A DNA stretch of 64,000 nucleotides from Anaerolineaceae bacterium (GTDB lineage Bacteria > Chloroflexota > Anaerolineae > Aggregatilineales > Phototrophicaceae): NCBI GenBank assembly GCA_020634135.1, contig JACKCG010000004.1:310001-374000 (forward strand), in the 5' to 3' direction. Made by a program: the position numbers and the translations under genes. Positions 42,588 through 51,795 of the stretch are shown piece by piece. The notes beneath the pieces are model-generated. The model saw only the letters and a list, made by a program, of their open reading frames with translations, ran no database searches and was not told the DNA's origin. The stretch's first letter is position 1. Each line of letters begins with the position of its first letter.

Positions 42588-43298
42588 TTAATTCTGGCCG
42601 ACAAAGCGATAGCCAATCCCGTACTCATTTTGAATGTAGGTCGGGTTTTTGGCGTCAGGCTCGATTTTCCGCCGCAGGTGCGAGACATAGATGCGCGGGT
42701 AATGGTGTTCACTGGTGTATTCTACGCCCCATACCTGCTCCAGCAACTGCTGAAAGGTCAGCACCTGCCCAGGGTTGCGGATGAAGGTCGCCAGCAGTTT
42801 AAACTCGGTTGGTGTCAGGCGGATGTCGCTGCCATCCACATTGACCTTGCGGGCTGGCAGGTCAACGGAGAGATAGGGATCAACGTAGGTAGTCGGTTCA
42901 TTGGCGTCGTCATCCCATACGCGGGAACGGCGCAGGAGGGCTTTAAGACGAGCATGAAACTCAACATTACGCAGCGGTTTGAGCATGAATTCGTCGGCGC
43001 CGATATTCAGCCCCTGAGCGATTTCCTCCTCAGAAACCTCGTGGCCGGTCATCATGAGGATCGGAATGTCCGATAGATCGCGGATTCGCTGGCAGACGGT
43101 CATCCCATTCATCAGGGGGAGATCAATATCCAGCACCACCATATCGGGCCGGATGTTGTGGAACAGGCGCAGCCCATCCAGACCGGTGGTTGCTAGGAAA
43201 GATTCGTATCCGTTGCGCTGTAAATCAAGCTGCAACAGACGCGCCATTTCTTTATCGTCTTCAATTACTAATATCCGGGTTGGCATCATCCTGCTCAC
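42588..43298 (-). CDS. OmpR-family response regulator
   Basis: A 236-residue two-domain regulator. The receiver shows the acidic pair in VIEDDKEM, phospho-acceptor Asp in VVLDIDLP, Thr in MMTGHE and Lys in LKPLRN. The C-terminal winged helix (~140-236) has LTPTEFKLLATFIRNPGQVLTFQQLLEQVWG and YVSHLRRKIEP. No kinase is adjacent; the orphan PAS kinase at 15441 is one possible partner. The GTG at 43298 or ATGs at 43289/43286 could start it. A 15-bp palindrome just upstream suggests autoregulation, and the divergent GT2 gene may be a target. Confidence 0.92.
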   Translation of the reverse strand: MSRMMPTRILVIEDDKEMARLLQLDLQRNGYESFLATTGLDGLRLFHNIRPDMVVLDIDLPLMNGMTVCQRIRDLSDIPILMMTGHEVSEEEIAQGLNIGADEFMLKPLRNVEFHARLKALLRRSRVWDDDANEPTTYVDPYLSVDLPARKVNVDGSDIRLTPTEFKLLATFIRNPGQVLTFQQLLEQVWGVEYTSEHHYPRIYVSHLRRKIEPDAKNPTYIQNEYGIGYRFVGQN

Positions 43299-43305
43299 GT
43301 GAAGG

Positions 43306-43320
43306 TGTAAAATTTTTACA
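43306..43320 (-). promoter_or_regulatory. Operator-like palindrome upstream of the response regulator
   Basis: TGTAAAA-t-TTTTACA, perfect over 7-bp arms, lies eight bases before the regulator GTG and directly after its predicted transcription start. It is a candidate site for the regulator itself or another dimeric repressor. Confidence 0.45.
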
Positions 43321-43330
43321 AGTTTTTATT

Positions 43331-43339
43331 ATTGTACCA
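43331..43339 (-). promoter_or_regulatory. Extended -10 promoter for the response regulator
   Basis: The minus strand reads TGGTACAAT, an extended -10 element, about 33 bases upstream of the GTG. A longer inverted repeat, ATCCCTCA (43339-43346) and TGAGGGAT (43371-43378), spans the gap towards the divergent GT2 gene and could serve both promoters. Confidence 0.4.
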
Positions 43340-43389
43340 TCCCTCATGGTATACGCCTAGCGAAAACAATTGAGGGATACTACCGCGAT

Positions 43390-45030
43390 GTGGTATGCTT
43401 GAGCGAGTTTGCAACCGGGAACAGGTGGACAAAAAGAGTGCCCTATCAGTCGGGAGATCAACGTCGTAACAATGCACAGATCGGGGTAGGGCGTTCGGTA
43501 TGGGCGGGGACTCCGCCTCCAGCGATCCCCGAACGGACTCTGGATGGTATTCCTGGCTGCCTGGCATGGATCGCGCTCTTTTTTTCGATTGCGAGCGCTA
43601 TCGCCTTCCCGGAGTTTTTGCTGCTCCTGGCGGCGCTGCTCGGCTTCTACTCGACGCTGCGCTTCTTGTTTGCCGGCATTGCTAATGTGCGTGGCCTGCG
43701 CCTCATCAACCAATGGGAAGCGGTGGATTGGTATACCCGTTACCAGGAAGATGCCGGGCCGGATGCGCTGGCCTGGGACGATATTCATCACATCGTCATC
43801 ATCCCCAACTATAAAGAGCCGGTTGAAATTCTGCAAAAAACACTGGATCGGTTGGCGATACAGTACCAGGCAGACCGGCGTATCACGATTATGCTGGCGA
43901 TGGAAGCGGCGGAAGATGGGTGCGTGGAAAAGGCGAAGCACTTGCAGGCGCTGTACCATGATCGTTTCGCGCATATCCACTTCACCGTACATCCACGCGG
44001 TTTGCCCGGCGAAATGCAGTGTAAGTCTGCGAACCAGGCCTGGGCCTGCCGCTGGGCCAAACGCAAACTGGTGGAAGAAAAGGGCTACAATATAGACCAT
44101 ATTGTGGTCACGACGATGGACGCTGATACGCTCTGGCATGAAAACTATTTTTATGCGCTGACCTATCTCTTCGCTACGACCCCGGAACGTTCGCTGCGCT
44201 TCTGGCAGGCACCTATCCGCTATCACAGCAATATCTGGGAAATCAACCCCCTGCTGCGTATCGTAAACGCCTATTCCAGCGCGTTTGAACTGGCGTACCT
44301 CGCCGCGCCCTGGTGGATTCCGATGCCGATGTCATCCTATTCACTCAGTTTGCGGCTCCTGGATAGCAGCGGCTATTGGGATGGCGATGTGATTGCCGAC
44401 GAATGGCATATGTTCATCAAAGCCTACTTTGCGCGAGATGGGCAGGTCGTGCTGGATCGCGTGTTTCTGCCGTTTTCTGGGACAGCCACCACCGGGGAAA
44501 ACCTGTGGGCCGCTATCAGGAACCGCTATTCACAGACATTGCGCCATGCCTGGGGGAGCAAAGAAGTCGGCTATATTGTCGCTAAAATGCTCGAACACCC
44601 TGAAATTGAGTTCCATACTTCCTTCAAGCTGCTTTTCCGGGTAGCCCATGACATTCTGCTGGCGGGGGCCGGTTGGGTAATTCTGACATTGGGGGCGCAG
44701 CTCCCGATTTTGTTGAATCCGCGCATTGTCCCGCCGATTGACGGCGTGATTCAAGACCCGGCGCTGCTGCTGCAATACCCGACCTTTATTCTCTTATCCG
44801 TCGCTGGTTTCTTGGTAGTCGTGCTGGGGATTATTTTCTGGTATCAGGACGTGATTGTGCGCCCGCCGCGCACCCACCCGCAGACCATGCGCGAGCGTTT
44901 CCTCACCCTGTTGAGTTTCCCCCTCATGCCGATTCTGACGCTGATCTTTGTTGCGCTGCCAACGCTCCAGGCACAGACCCGGCTATTGGTCGGCATCCCA
45001 CTGCGCTTCAAAGTCTCGCAAAAAGTGTGA
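43390..45030 (+). CDS. Membrane-bound family 2 glycosyltransferase
   Basis: A protein of up to 546 residues. Two N-terminal membrane helices (~57-95) precede a cytoplasmic GT2 domain: IIPNYKEP, VTTMDADTLW with the D-x-D metal site, IADEWHMF in place of the usual E-D-x acceptor motif, and RYSQTLRHAWG where cellulose-synthase-like enzymes have QxxRW. Three or four C-terminal helices (~425-530) follow. It may make or export a glycan or modify a lipid-linked sugar. The start is uncertain because GTG 43390 lacks a clear SD and the frame is open further upstream. It is divergent from the response regulator. Confidence 0.83.
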   Translation: MVCLSEFATGNRWTKRVPYQSGDQRRNNAQIGVGRSVWAGTPPPAIPERTLDGIPGCLAWIALFFSIASAIAFPEFLLLLAALLGFYSTLRFLFAGIANVRGLRLINQWEAVDWYTRYQEDAGPDALAWDDIHHIVIIPNYKEPVEILQKTLDRLAIQYQADRRITIMLAMEAAEDGCVEKAKHLQALYHDRFAHIHFTVHPRGLPGEMQCKSANQAWACRWAKRKLVEEKGYNIDHIVVTTMDADTLWHENYFYALTYLFATTPERSLRFWQAPIRYHSNIWEINPLLRIVNAYSSAFELAYLAAPWWIPMPMSSYSLSLRLLDSSGYWDGDVIADEWHMFIKAYFARDGQVVLDRVFLPFSGTATTGENLWAAIRNRYSQTLRHAWGSKEVGYIVAKMLEHPEIEFHTSFKLLFRVAHDILLAGAGWVILTLGAQLPILLNPRIVPPIDGVIQDPALLLQYPTFILLSVAGFLVVVLGIIFWYQDVIVRPPRTHPQTMRERFLTLLSFPLMPILTLIFVALPTLQAQTRLLVGIPLRFKVSQKV

Positions 45031-45045
45031 TAGTACGGTGGCTAC

Positions 45046-45900
45046 TTATGGTTTGAGCAGATTACCATCTGCTGTGGTCAAAGTGTTTGTCGTCTCAATG
45101 ATGTATTCGACGAACTTCAACGTCGCCTGGAAGTCTGCCGGGTCGGGGCGCTGCCGGACAGATGTCGCCGGGTCAGGGCGACACGCCCATGCCCGGTCTA
45201 TCAATCCACCCCAGGCAGGGTCTAAATGCGACTTCGCCCAATCTGCGCCAGCCTGCTTTGAGCCGGGGACACCATTTAACAGGTCATGCAGCATCCGGCA
45301 GTAGCTCAGGACGATAAACCCCTGGTAAAAGCGGTTTCGGAAGTGTTCGGAGTCAGTCAGGATTTCCTGCCCCCAGTCGTTGATAACCGCCCGCATCTCA
45401 GAGCGCAGGGCTTGAACCGGAATCGGATCAACCAACGTTGATGGCGCGGGGCCTGCCAGCGCGACCCCGCTTTCGCGTACAACCCAACGCACCAGCCCGG
45501 TGTTACAGTGATTTGACTGGATCAGACTGCGGTCTCCGTGTTCAAGATACCAGAGGTCTCCGCCGCTGCGCGTGTAGTCACGTAGGATGTCCAGCGGGAA
45601 ATATGAACCTTCCAGGTGCTTCGCCCACTCGATGTCTATGGCATAAATACGGTCGTGCAGGGCATTCAGTGCAGGAATCGCGTCTTCCGTCAGGTCATCC
45701 CGGATAGCTACGACAAAATCCACATCGCTGTGTTCGTCAAAGTCACCCACCGCGAATGACCCCTGCAAATACGCCCCAACAAAATTATCGCCGAGTGCCA
45801 CCTGAATACCGGCAACCAGTTCGTGGAGGATGGTATTGAGATCGTGATAGGGGGTAGGGGGTGATTCGGATTGGTCGGCCATGTTGATTGTTTCTTTCAT
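45046..45900 (-). CDS. Nucleotidyltransferase with DUF4111 (aminoglycoside adenylyltransferase-like)
   Basis: A 284-residue protein. The nucleotidyltransferase core is LQGSFAVGDFDEHSDVDFVV (G-S-x-G and D-x-D), then a DUF4111 helical C-terminus (FIVLSYCRMLHDLLNG; SKQAGADWA), as in streptomycin/spectinomycin ANT(3'')-type enzymes. Antibiotic modification is only one option for this broad family. The ATG at 45900 is used; 45882 is an alternative, and a longer frame from 45975 would run through a terminator-like hairpin, so it is rejected. Convergent with the GT2 gene, with a gap of 15 bases. Confidence 0.83.
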   Translation of the reverse strand: MKETINMADQSESPPTPYHDLNTILHELVAGIQVALGDNFVGAYLQGSFAVGDFDEHSDVDFVVAIRDDLTEDAIPALNALHDRIYAIDIEWAKHLEGSYFPLDILRDYTRSGGDLWYLEHGDRSLIQSNHCNTGLVRWVVRESGVALAGPAPSTLVDPIPVQALRSEMRAVINDWGQEILTDSEHFRNRFYQGFIVLSYCRMLHDLLNGVPGSKQAGADWAKSHLDPAWGGLIDRAWACRPDPATSVRQRPDPADFQATLKFVEYIIETTNTLTTADGNLLKP

Positions 45901-45941
45901 GTTGATAAAGGCCGGTGGAAGACAGTCGGTGCGGTTGTTGC

Positions 45942-45967
45942 AGGGGAGCACACATCGGCACTCCCCT
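45942..45967 (-). terminator. Hairpin downstream of ilvE
   Basis: Arms AGGGGAG and CTCCCCT pair over 7 bp with a 12-base loop, 31 bases past the ilvE stop on the minus strand. No U-tract follows, so termination is uncertain. Confidence 0.4.
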
Positions 45968-45997
45968 TTACTCAAGAATGGGATTTCTTGCCCGTAC

Positions 45998-46951
45998 CTA
46001 GGCCTTCATGCCTTCCTGCACATACACCGGGGTGAGCCAGTCGCGGTATTTGGGAACACGACCGGAAACCACATCAAAGAACATATCCCGCAGTTGAACC
46101 GTAATCGGCCCCATTTGGCCGGAGCCAATTGGGCGCGATTCGACCTTCGTGATGGCTGCGACCTGGACGCCTGTGCCGCACATGAATACCTCGTCGGCCA
46201 GGTAGACTTCGGTTCGGTCAATATTGCGCTCAACGACCTGGACATCCAGTTCATCCCGCAGAATCTGGATTAACGAACGCCGGACAATACCTTCCAGAAC
46301 ATTCGACTGTACCGGCGGCGTATACACCACGCCATCCCGCACAATCATAATATTGGCGGCGCTCATCTCGGAAACATGGCCGTCCTGGTTCAAAACGATG
46401 GCCTCGTCAAATCCGGCCAGCAGTGCATCGCTCTTGATAAGGGCGGAGTTGGCATACGCGCCGGTAATCTTGCCCCGCGCTGGTATTGAATTGTCGTCTA
46501 TCCGCCGCCAGGCAGAGAAGCACACATGCGCCCCTTCTTCGTTATCCACATAGCGGCCAAAGGGCATGGCGAAGATCGTCATGTCGTTATCCAGGCCGTG
46601 CAGTTTGACGCCGATGATTTCTGAGGATTTATAGGCCAGCGGGCGAATGTAACAATTTTCATGGAAGTTTTCAGTCCGCAGCAGATCGAGCAGATTGGCG
46701 ACGAGTTCATCCACCGTATAAGGCAGGCTGATTCGCAGCAGGCTGGCGGACTGGATGAACCGTTTGAAGTGGTCGAACGGGCGGAAAACGAATAGCTGTT
46801 CCTCGTCGGCATTCCAGTAGCCGCGCAGCCCGCCGAATACACCTGTGCCATAGTTAAAGGCATGGTTCATAACGCTGATTTTTGCTTCTTCAATCGGTAC
46901 GACACGGCCCCCAAAAAACGCAAACCGGGGTTGACTTGTTTGCCCTGCCAT
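45998..46951 (-). CDS. ilvE: Branched-chain amino acid aminotransferase
   Basis: A 317-residue fold-type IV PLP enzyme that interconverts leucine, isoleucine and valine with their keto acids. Motifs: MNHAFNYGTGVFGGLRGYW, CYIRPLAYKS, the PLP Lys in ARGKITGAYANS, DGHVSEMSAANIMIV and the C-terminal VFMCGTGVQVAAITKV. ATG 46951 (MAGQTSQ) is chosen because AAGGAG lies six bases before it; the in-frame ATG at 46957 is too close to that SD. It would share substrates with the liv importer in this window, though it is not in that operon. Confidence 0.93.
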   Translation of the reverse strand: MAGQTSQPRFAFFGGRVVPIEEAKISVMNHAFNYGTGVFGGLRGYWNADEEQLFVFRPFDHFKRFIQSASLLRISLPYTVDELVANLLDLLRTENFHENCYIRPLAYKSSEIIGVKLHGLDNDMTIFAMPFGRYVDNEEGAHVCFSAWRRIDDNSIPARGKITGAYANSALIKSDALLAGFDEAIVLNQDGHVSEMSAANIMIVRDGVVYTPPVQSNVLEGIVRRSLIQILRDELDVQVVERNIDRTEVYLADEVFMCGTGVQVAAITKVESRPIGSGQMGPITVQLRDMFFDVVSGRVPKYRDWLTPVYVQEGMKA

Positions 46952-47088
46952 CACCATCTCCTTATGCTAAACAATCACTCACGTAACCTGACGCGGAGCA
47001 AAACCACCGAGCCAGTGCATAACATCTATCCCCTATGATTATGCCGTGTGTGGGGCGGGCGGTCAATTGGCCGGGTTGTGTAGAATGG

Positions 47089-48306
47089 CTAAACCAGGCC
47101 GCCGCCCAGCGCATACAGGGCGCTCAGGATCAGTTGGCTGCCGGCCAATGCCACGATGACGCCCGTTCGAACTAACGCCGAACGCCGGCTGATATGTTCC
47201 GTCCACAACATGACCAGCGGGAACAGGATGAGGCTGTAACGGGCGAGGCTCTGAGTATAGGTTACTTCATCGTAGCTGCCCCATATCCAGTTGATTTTAG
47301 TCACGAAAACGAGGATATGGCCGAAGGTGAACGCGATCAGTGGCAGGTTGGCGGGCGTGGCCCGGCGCAGCAGCAGACCGGAGGAGATGAGCATAAAAAC
47401 CAGTGCCCACATATCGAAATTCCCCAATGCCGCGAGAGGGTCTTCGATAATCCAGCGTAGGTTAATCCACAGGCCATGTAAAGGGTCAACGAAAAACACA
47501 AAGGAATAGTCCCGGTAGATGGTGTCCAGTGCGGGGAGTCCCTGGAAAATCCGGAAAGCCTGAAACCCCACGAATGCCGCCAGGACAATCACCAGTCCCC
47601 CGCTACCTCGGAACAAACGGAACAACCGTCTATGCCAGATTGTTTCCGTCGCCCAGGCATCCAGGGCGGCCATGAGCATGAGGATACCACCCAGCAGCAC
47701 ACCCTGGGATCGCGCCAGGGTTGCCAATGCCGCCGCCAGGCCTGCCCTCAACCACTGCTGCCGGATTGCGAAGTAAAACATTGCCACTGCCGCCGCCAGG
47801 TAAGGCGCTTCAGAGAGCGGCGCATAAAACAGAAATGCGCCCGGCAGCAGCACCATGCCGATCACCACACGCCGTGCGGGACCGCTGTCGCCATAGTACG
47901 ATTCACAGAACTTCAGCAGCAGCGCGAGCGCGATGCCGAAGGTCAGTGTTTCCATAAACATGGCCGCCAGATCAACCGCGCCGGGGAGCGCCCAATCTGC
48001 GAGTTTGATGAGGAGCGGCGTCAGTGGGGCAAAAACCGTCGGGCCGGGGTCGGCCTCGCGGTAGCCGTTTTGCGCCAGGTTAAGGTAATGAATGGCATCC
48101 CAGCGGCGCCACACACCGAAAATCGCCCCTTCCAGCGGCGTATCCAGCAAGGGTAACGGTACGGTAGGGTCGCTATGGGGAGCGGCAAACTGGTTGGGCT
48201 GAGCGACCAGCAGCCATACAGAAGCCATCCACACCAGCAGAACGAGCCGGTGGACAATGGCTGTTCCGATTCCCCAACGCCAGGCGGCAGACCAGGTGAT
48301 TTGCAT
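47089..48306 (-). CDS. PIG-V-like GT-C membrane mannosyltransferase family protein
   Basis: A 405-residue protein with about ten membrane helices. WRRWDAIHYLNLAQNGY after the first helix and LPGAFLFYAPLSEAPYLA are the PIG-V/GPI-mannosyltransferase-II-like signatures. The acidic residue in RWDAIHY is the expected catalytic base on the outer face. It would move a sugar from a lipid-phosphate donor to an envelope acceptor. Acceptor and sugar are unknown. It is divergent from the tandem GT1 genes, whose promoter lies in the shared gap. Confidence 0.83.
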   Translation of the reverse strand: MQITWSAAWRWGIGTAIVHRLVLLVWMASVWLLVAQPNQFAAPHSDPTVPLPLLDTPLEGAIFGVWRRWDAIHYLNLAQNGYREADPGPTVFAPLTPLLIKLADWALPGAVDLAAMFMETLTFGIALALLLKFCESYYGDSGPARRVVIGMVLLPGAFLFYAPLSEAPYLAAAVAMFYFAIRQQWLRAGLAAALATLARSQGVLLGGILMLMAALDAWATETIWHRRLFRLFRGSGGLVIVLAAFVGFQAFRIFQGLPALDTIYRDYSFVFFVDPLHGLWINLRWIIEDPLAALGNFDMWALVFMLISSGLLLRRATPANLPLIAFTFGHILVFVTKINWIWGSYDEVTYTQSLARYSLILFPLVMLWTEHISRRSALVRTGVIVALAGSQLILSALYALGGGLV

Positions 48307-48398
48307 TAGCCCTCAGCGGATTGTGGTATACATTAACTCTACCCTCTTTAAGATAGCTCAACTTTGTTTTCTCGCCACCATAAGAGTTGGACCTTATC

Positions 48399-48428
48399 TT
48401 GACAATTTTTCATCAGTTGCCCTATCCT
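48399..48428 (+). promoter_or_regulatory. Sigma-70-type promoter for the tandem GT1 genes
   Basis: A consensus TTGACA (48399-48404) is separated by 18 bases from TATCCT (48423-48428). It lies about 54 bases upstream of the first GT1 start codon. Confidence 0.55.
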
Positions 48429-48481
48429 TCAACTACTGCTCGTGATGAATATCACAAGATGCAGGATGCTCGAGGGAAACT

Positions 48482-49750
48482 ATGCTCATAGCCATTATTG
48501 CGCTGGGAACGCGCGGCGATGTCCAACCAGCAATCGCGCTGGGCAAAGGGCTGCGAGCCGCCGGATACCGGGTGCGAATTGTTGCAGGGAAGAATTTCGA
48601 GACATTGATTACCGCGCATGGCCTGGAATATGGCCTGGTGCGTACCGATATTCAGGCGCTCCTCAACGGAACAGACGGCCACGAATGGCTGGACAGCGGG
48701 CGTAACCCGCTGGTTTACATAAAAACCACAAAACGACTGCTGGCTGAACATGGCTGGGGTATGGTTGTGGATACCTGGACAGCCTGCCAGGACGCGGACG
48801 CTATCCTGAGCAGTTTTACATCCGATGTGTTCGCCCGCTCGATTGCTGAAAAACTGCGTGTGCCGCATATTCGTGTCCCGCTGCAACCCTTGAAGCCGAG
48901 TCGCTCCGGGGCGAGTACCTCGGCGGTGCCGCTTCCCTACGGCACCAGCATCATAAATCGCATAATGGGACAGTTCGCCGAGTACATGATCTGGACGTTT
49001 TTTGGCGAGATGACCAACCAGCTCCGCCGCGATATGCTCAATCTCCCACACCAGACCCTCGCCAGTTACTACACCGACCTGTACCGGGTTCCGATTGTAC
49101 ATGGTTTCAGCTCGCACGTGGTTCCTCGCGCCCCGGAGTGGGATGATAGCATTCATACTGCCGGATATTGGTTTCTTGATGATTCACAGGGCTGGCAACC
49201 CCCCGCCGATTTAGCGACCTTTCTGGCAGATGGGCCGCCGCCGGTTTATTTCGGCTTCGGCAGTATGACAAACCGTAACCCGGAACAGCTTACCGGCATC
49301 ATCCTCAATGCTCTGAGCCAGAGCGGGGAGCGTGGGCTGCTGCTCACCGGTTGGGGCGGCATCTCGCAGCGTGATCTGCCGGATAATGTGTTCCTGATTG
49401 ACGCTGCGCCGCACGAGTGGCTCTTCCCGCGTATGGCGGCGGTTGTGCATCATGGCGGGGCGGGAACAACCGGAGCAGGACTGCGGGCGGGTGTGCCATC
49501 CCTGCTTATTCCGCATTTTGGCGACCAGATGTTCTGGGGTTTCCGGGTAAAGGGGTTAGGCGTGGGGCCAGCGCCGATCATGCGGAAGAAACTCACGGTG
49601 GATCGGCTGGCGTCTGCGCTCCACCAGATGGTGACGGATAGTGTCATGCGCGAACAGGCGGCGACATTGGGCGAGGCGATCCGTGCCGAAGATGGCATCG
49701 GGCAGGCTGTAGACTACCTCACACCGTATTTGACCAGGAGGGAAAAGTAG
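48482..49750 (+). CDS. GT1-family (UGT-like) glycosyltransferase, copy 1
   Basis: A 422-residue soluble GT-B enzyme. The N-terminal IIALGTRGDVQPAIALGKGLRAAGY is typical of sterol-glucosyltransferase/MGT-like GT1 proteins. The nucleotide-sugar site is DAAPHEWLFPRMAAVVHHGGAGTTGAGL, followed by GVPSLLIPHFGDQMFWG. VYFGFGSM is the linker motif. It would transfer a sugar from UDP or a similar donor to a lipid or small acceptor. A close paralog starts six bases after its stop, so the two form a tandem pair in one transcript. Confidence 0.9.
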   Translation: MLIAIIALGTRGDVQPAIALGKGLRAAGYRVRIVAGKNFETLITAHGLEYGLVRTDIQALLNGTDGHEWLDSGRNPLVYIKTTKRLLAEHGWGMVVDTWTACQDADAILSSFTSDVFARSIAEKLRVPHIRVPLQPLKPSRSGASTSAVPLPYGTSIINRIMGQFAEYMIWTFFGEMTNQLRRDMLNLPHQTLASYYTDLYRVPIVHGFSSHVVPRAPEWDDSIHTAGYWFLDDSQGWQPPADLATFLADGPPPVYFGFGSMTNRNPEQLTGIILNALSQSGERGLLLTGWGGISQRDLPDNVFLIDAAPHEWLFPRMAAVVHHGGAGTTGAGLRAGVPSLLIPHFGDQMFWGFRVKGLGVGPAPIMRKKLTVDRLASALHQMVTDSVMREQAATLGEAIRAEDGIGQAVDYLTPYLTRREK

Positions 49751-49756
49751 ACTCAC

Positions 49757-51022
49757 ATGCATCTGACACTATTTGCGATTGGATCACGGGGCGATGTGCA
49801 GCCGGTTCTGGCGCTCGGTAAGGGTTTGCAGGCCGCTGGCTATGAGGTGACGCTGGCGACACACGGTATCTTTGAGGCGTTTGTGACCCAGCATGGCCTG
49901 TCGTTTTTTCCGGTGGAAGGTAACCCACTGGAACTGTTGTCGCAGGAATCCTCACAGGAATGGATCGAAACCGGACGCAATCCTATGGCGATGCTGGTCA
50001 AGATGCGCGAGTTAGGAACGCCGATGTTCCAGCGATTGACGAATGATTATCTCGAAGCGGTACGCCACACCGATGCAATTATCACCAGTGGAATTGCGCT
50101 GTATGCGTCACTTTCGGTGATTGAAAAGACCGGATTGCCGGCGATGGGCGCGTATGTTCAACCACTGCATCCCACGCGCTATATCGCCAACGCCATGTCC
50201 ACTCCGCCCCCGGACTGGTTGCCTTTCAAAGGACTCTATAACCGTCTATCCCATGACATTCTGCTTGAAATGAACTGGCGCATCTTCAAAGGGCCTGTCA
50301 ACGAAATACGCCGGACGTTACTTGATCTGCCTCCCATGACCGAGAGTTTTCGCAGGTCTATTCGTCAGCCTGTCCCCTGTATCTATGGCTTCAGTCCCCA
50401 CGTGATTCCACAGCCCCCGGACTGGGATGACCACCTGACTGTAACTGGGTACTGGTTTCTGGATGAGCCGGACTGGACGCCGCCGGACGATTTACGAGCA
50501 TTTCTCGAAGCTGGCGAGCCGCCGGTCTACATCGGTTTTGGCAGTATGGCGAGCCGCCGGGCGGAAGAGACGACTCACATCGCGCTGGAAGCACTCAAAC
50601 AGAGTGGGCAGCGCGGCCTCCTGGCATCGGGATGGGGTGGCATTACCCAGCGCGACCTGCCGGATGAGGTGTTCCTGATTGACGCCGCGCCACATAGCTG
50701 GCTGTTCCCGCGTATGGCGGCAGTGGTACATCATGGTGGGGCAGGGACAACCGGCGCCGGGTTGCGGGCGGGTGTGCCGTCTATCCTTGTGCCGCACTTT
50801 GGCGACCAGAATTTCTGGGGGGCAACGGTTAGTAATCTCGAGGTCGGTACAGAGCCAATACCGCGTAAGAGGCTTACTGCTGGCAAGTTAGGGGCAGCTA
50901 TCCGCCGTGCCGTTACAGATGTGGGCATGAGGCAGCGTGCCGCCATCCTGGGTGAGAGAATTCGCCAGGAAGATGGCGTGGCCGCCGCCGCACGGGCGGT
51001 TGAACGGGTGTTCGGGCGTTAG
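49757..51022 (+). CDS. GT1-family (UGT-like) glycosyltransferase, copy 2
   Basis: A 421-residue paralog of the preceding enzyme, alignable over its full length. N-terminal LFAIGSRGDVQPVLALGKGLQAAGY and C-terminal DAAPHSWLFPRMAAVVHHGGAGTTG are nearly the same, while the acceptor half (~60-200) differs clearly. This suggests duplication followed by change of acceptor. Its end overlaps the convergent receiver gene by four bases. Substrates are unknown. Confidence 0.9.
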   Translation: MHLTLFAIGSRGDVQPVLALGKGLQAAGYEVTLATHGIFEAFVTQHGLSFFPVEGNPLELLSQESSQEWIETGRNPMAMLVKMRELGTPMFQRLTNDYLEAVRHTDAIITSGIALYASLSVIEKTGLPAMGAYVQPLHPTRYIANAMSTPPPDWLPFKGLYNRLSHDILLEMNWRIFKGPVNEIRRTLLDLPPMTESFRRSIRQPVPCIYGFSPHVIPQPPDWDDHLTVTGYWFLDEPDWTPPDDLRAFLEAGEPPVYIGFGSMASRRAEETTHIALEALKQSGQRGLLASGWGGITQRDLPDEVFLIDAAPHSWLFPRMAAVVHHGGAGTTGAGLRAGVPSILVPHFGDQNFWGATVSNLEVGTEPIPRKRLTAGKLGAAIRRAVTDVGMRQRAAILGERIRQEDGVAAAARAVERVFGR

Positions 51023-51462
51023 ACTCCGGCGCTCATTGTGCGCGAGACACAGTCATAGATGCCGCCGACAAACCCGCTGATGCGGAAGGGTTTCGTGATG
51101 TACCCGTCAAAACCAGCGTTTTCGGCTCGGTAGCGATCCGTTTCCATCGCGTGCGCGGTGAGCGCAATAACCGGCGTTTGGGCAGTGTGTGGCATGTTTC
51201 GAATCTGTTCGATCATCGCCCAGCCATCAAGATTCGGCATGGATAAGTCGAGGAGAATCAGATTTGGCTTGATTTTTTGGAGCAGTTCCAGACCTTCCTG
51301 TCCGTCAAGCGCGGTGTGGACGGTTGCTTGCTGCCAGGTCAGAATAAAGCAGGCCAGTTCCAGGTTGTCCGGGTCATCATCCACTATCAAGACAACCCAA
51401 TCCTGCACGCCCTGACTCTGTAGCGCTTGAAGCATCTCTTTCGTACTCCGTTTTTCAGCCAT
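51019..51462 (-). CDS. Single-domain response regulator (receiver only)
   Basis: A 147-residue protein with one receiver domain and no output domain. Motifs: LIVDDDPDNLELA, phospho-acceptor Asp in LILLDLSMPNLDG, Thr in VIALTAHAM and Lys in YITKPF. The layout resembles DivK/CheY-like shuttle receivers. The N-terminal ~30 residues are a helical extension. ATG 51462 (MAEKRSTK) has GGAGG four bases upstream. Partner kinase unknown. Confidence 0.9.
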   Translation of the reverse strand: MAEKRSTKEMLQALQSQGVQDWVVLIVDDDPDNLELACFILTWQQATVHTALDGQEGLELLQKIKPNLILLDLSMPNLDGWAMIEQIRNMPHTAQTPVIALTAHAMETDRYRAENAGFDGYITKPFRISGFVGGIYDCVSRTMSAGV

Positions 51463-51795
51463 CCAGCCTCCGGCATTAGTAACAGTCAACGGGAAAGATA
51501 AGACCTTGCTTTGCTGGTCACACCAACGATGAACAGGCGAAAGTCCACTGTTAAATTAAGCATAATGGCGATTAGTCAGAAACGGGTTTTATTTCATGAT
51601 TTATTCGTTTATTTAGGAAAGCAGCTATACGTATTGATGAATTACGTAGTCTTCGTAAACCGGCGAGGATAAGCCCTGGAACCAACGAGCAGGAAAGTTT
51701 GTGGATTGGTCATCCCGCAATATTGGTGTAATTTTTGTGTTGTAATGTAGAGTCGAATGTCATGAGATACTGGTACAAGCGCGTGGAGGAGAACG
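51463..51795. other. AT-rich intergenic region between divergent genes
   Basis: No coding frame that I can support. It holds one operator-like element, TACGTA (51628-51633) and TACGTA (51643-51648), two equal palindromic half-sites 9 bases apart. A weak minus-strand promoter (TTTCTG, 17 bases, TTAATT) may serve the receiver gene. Confidence 0.35.
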
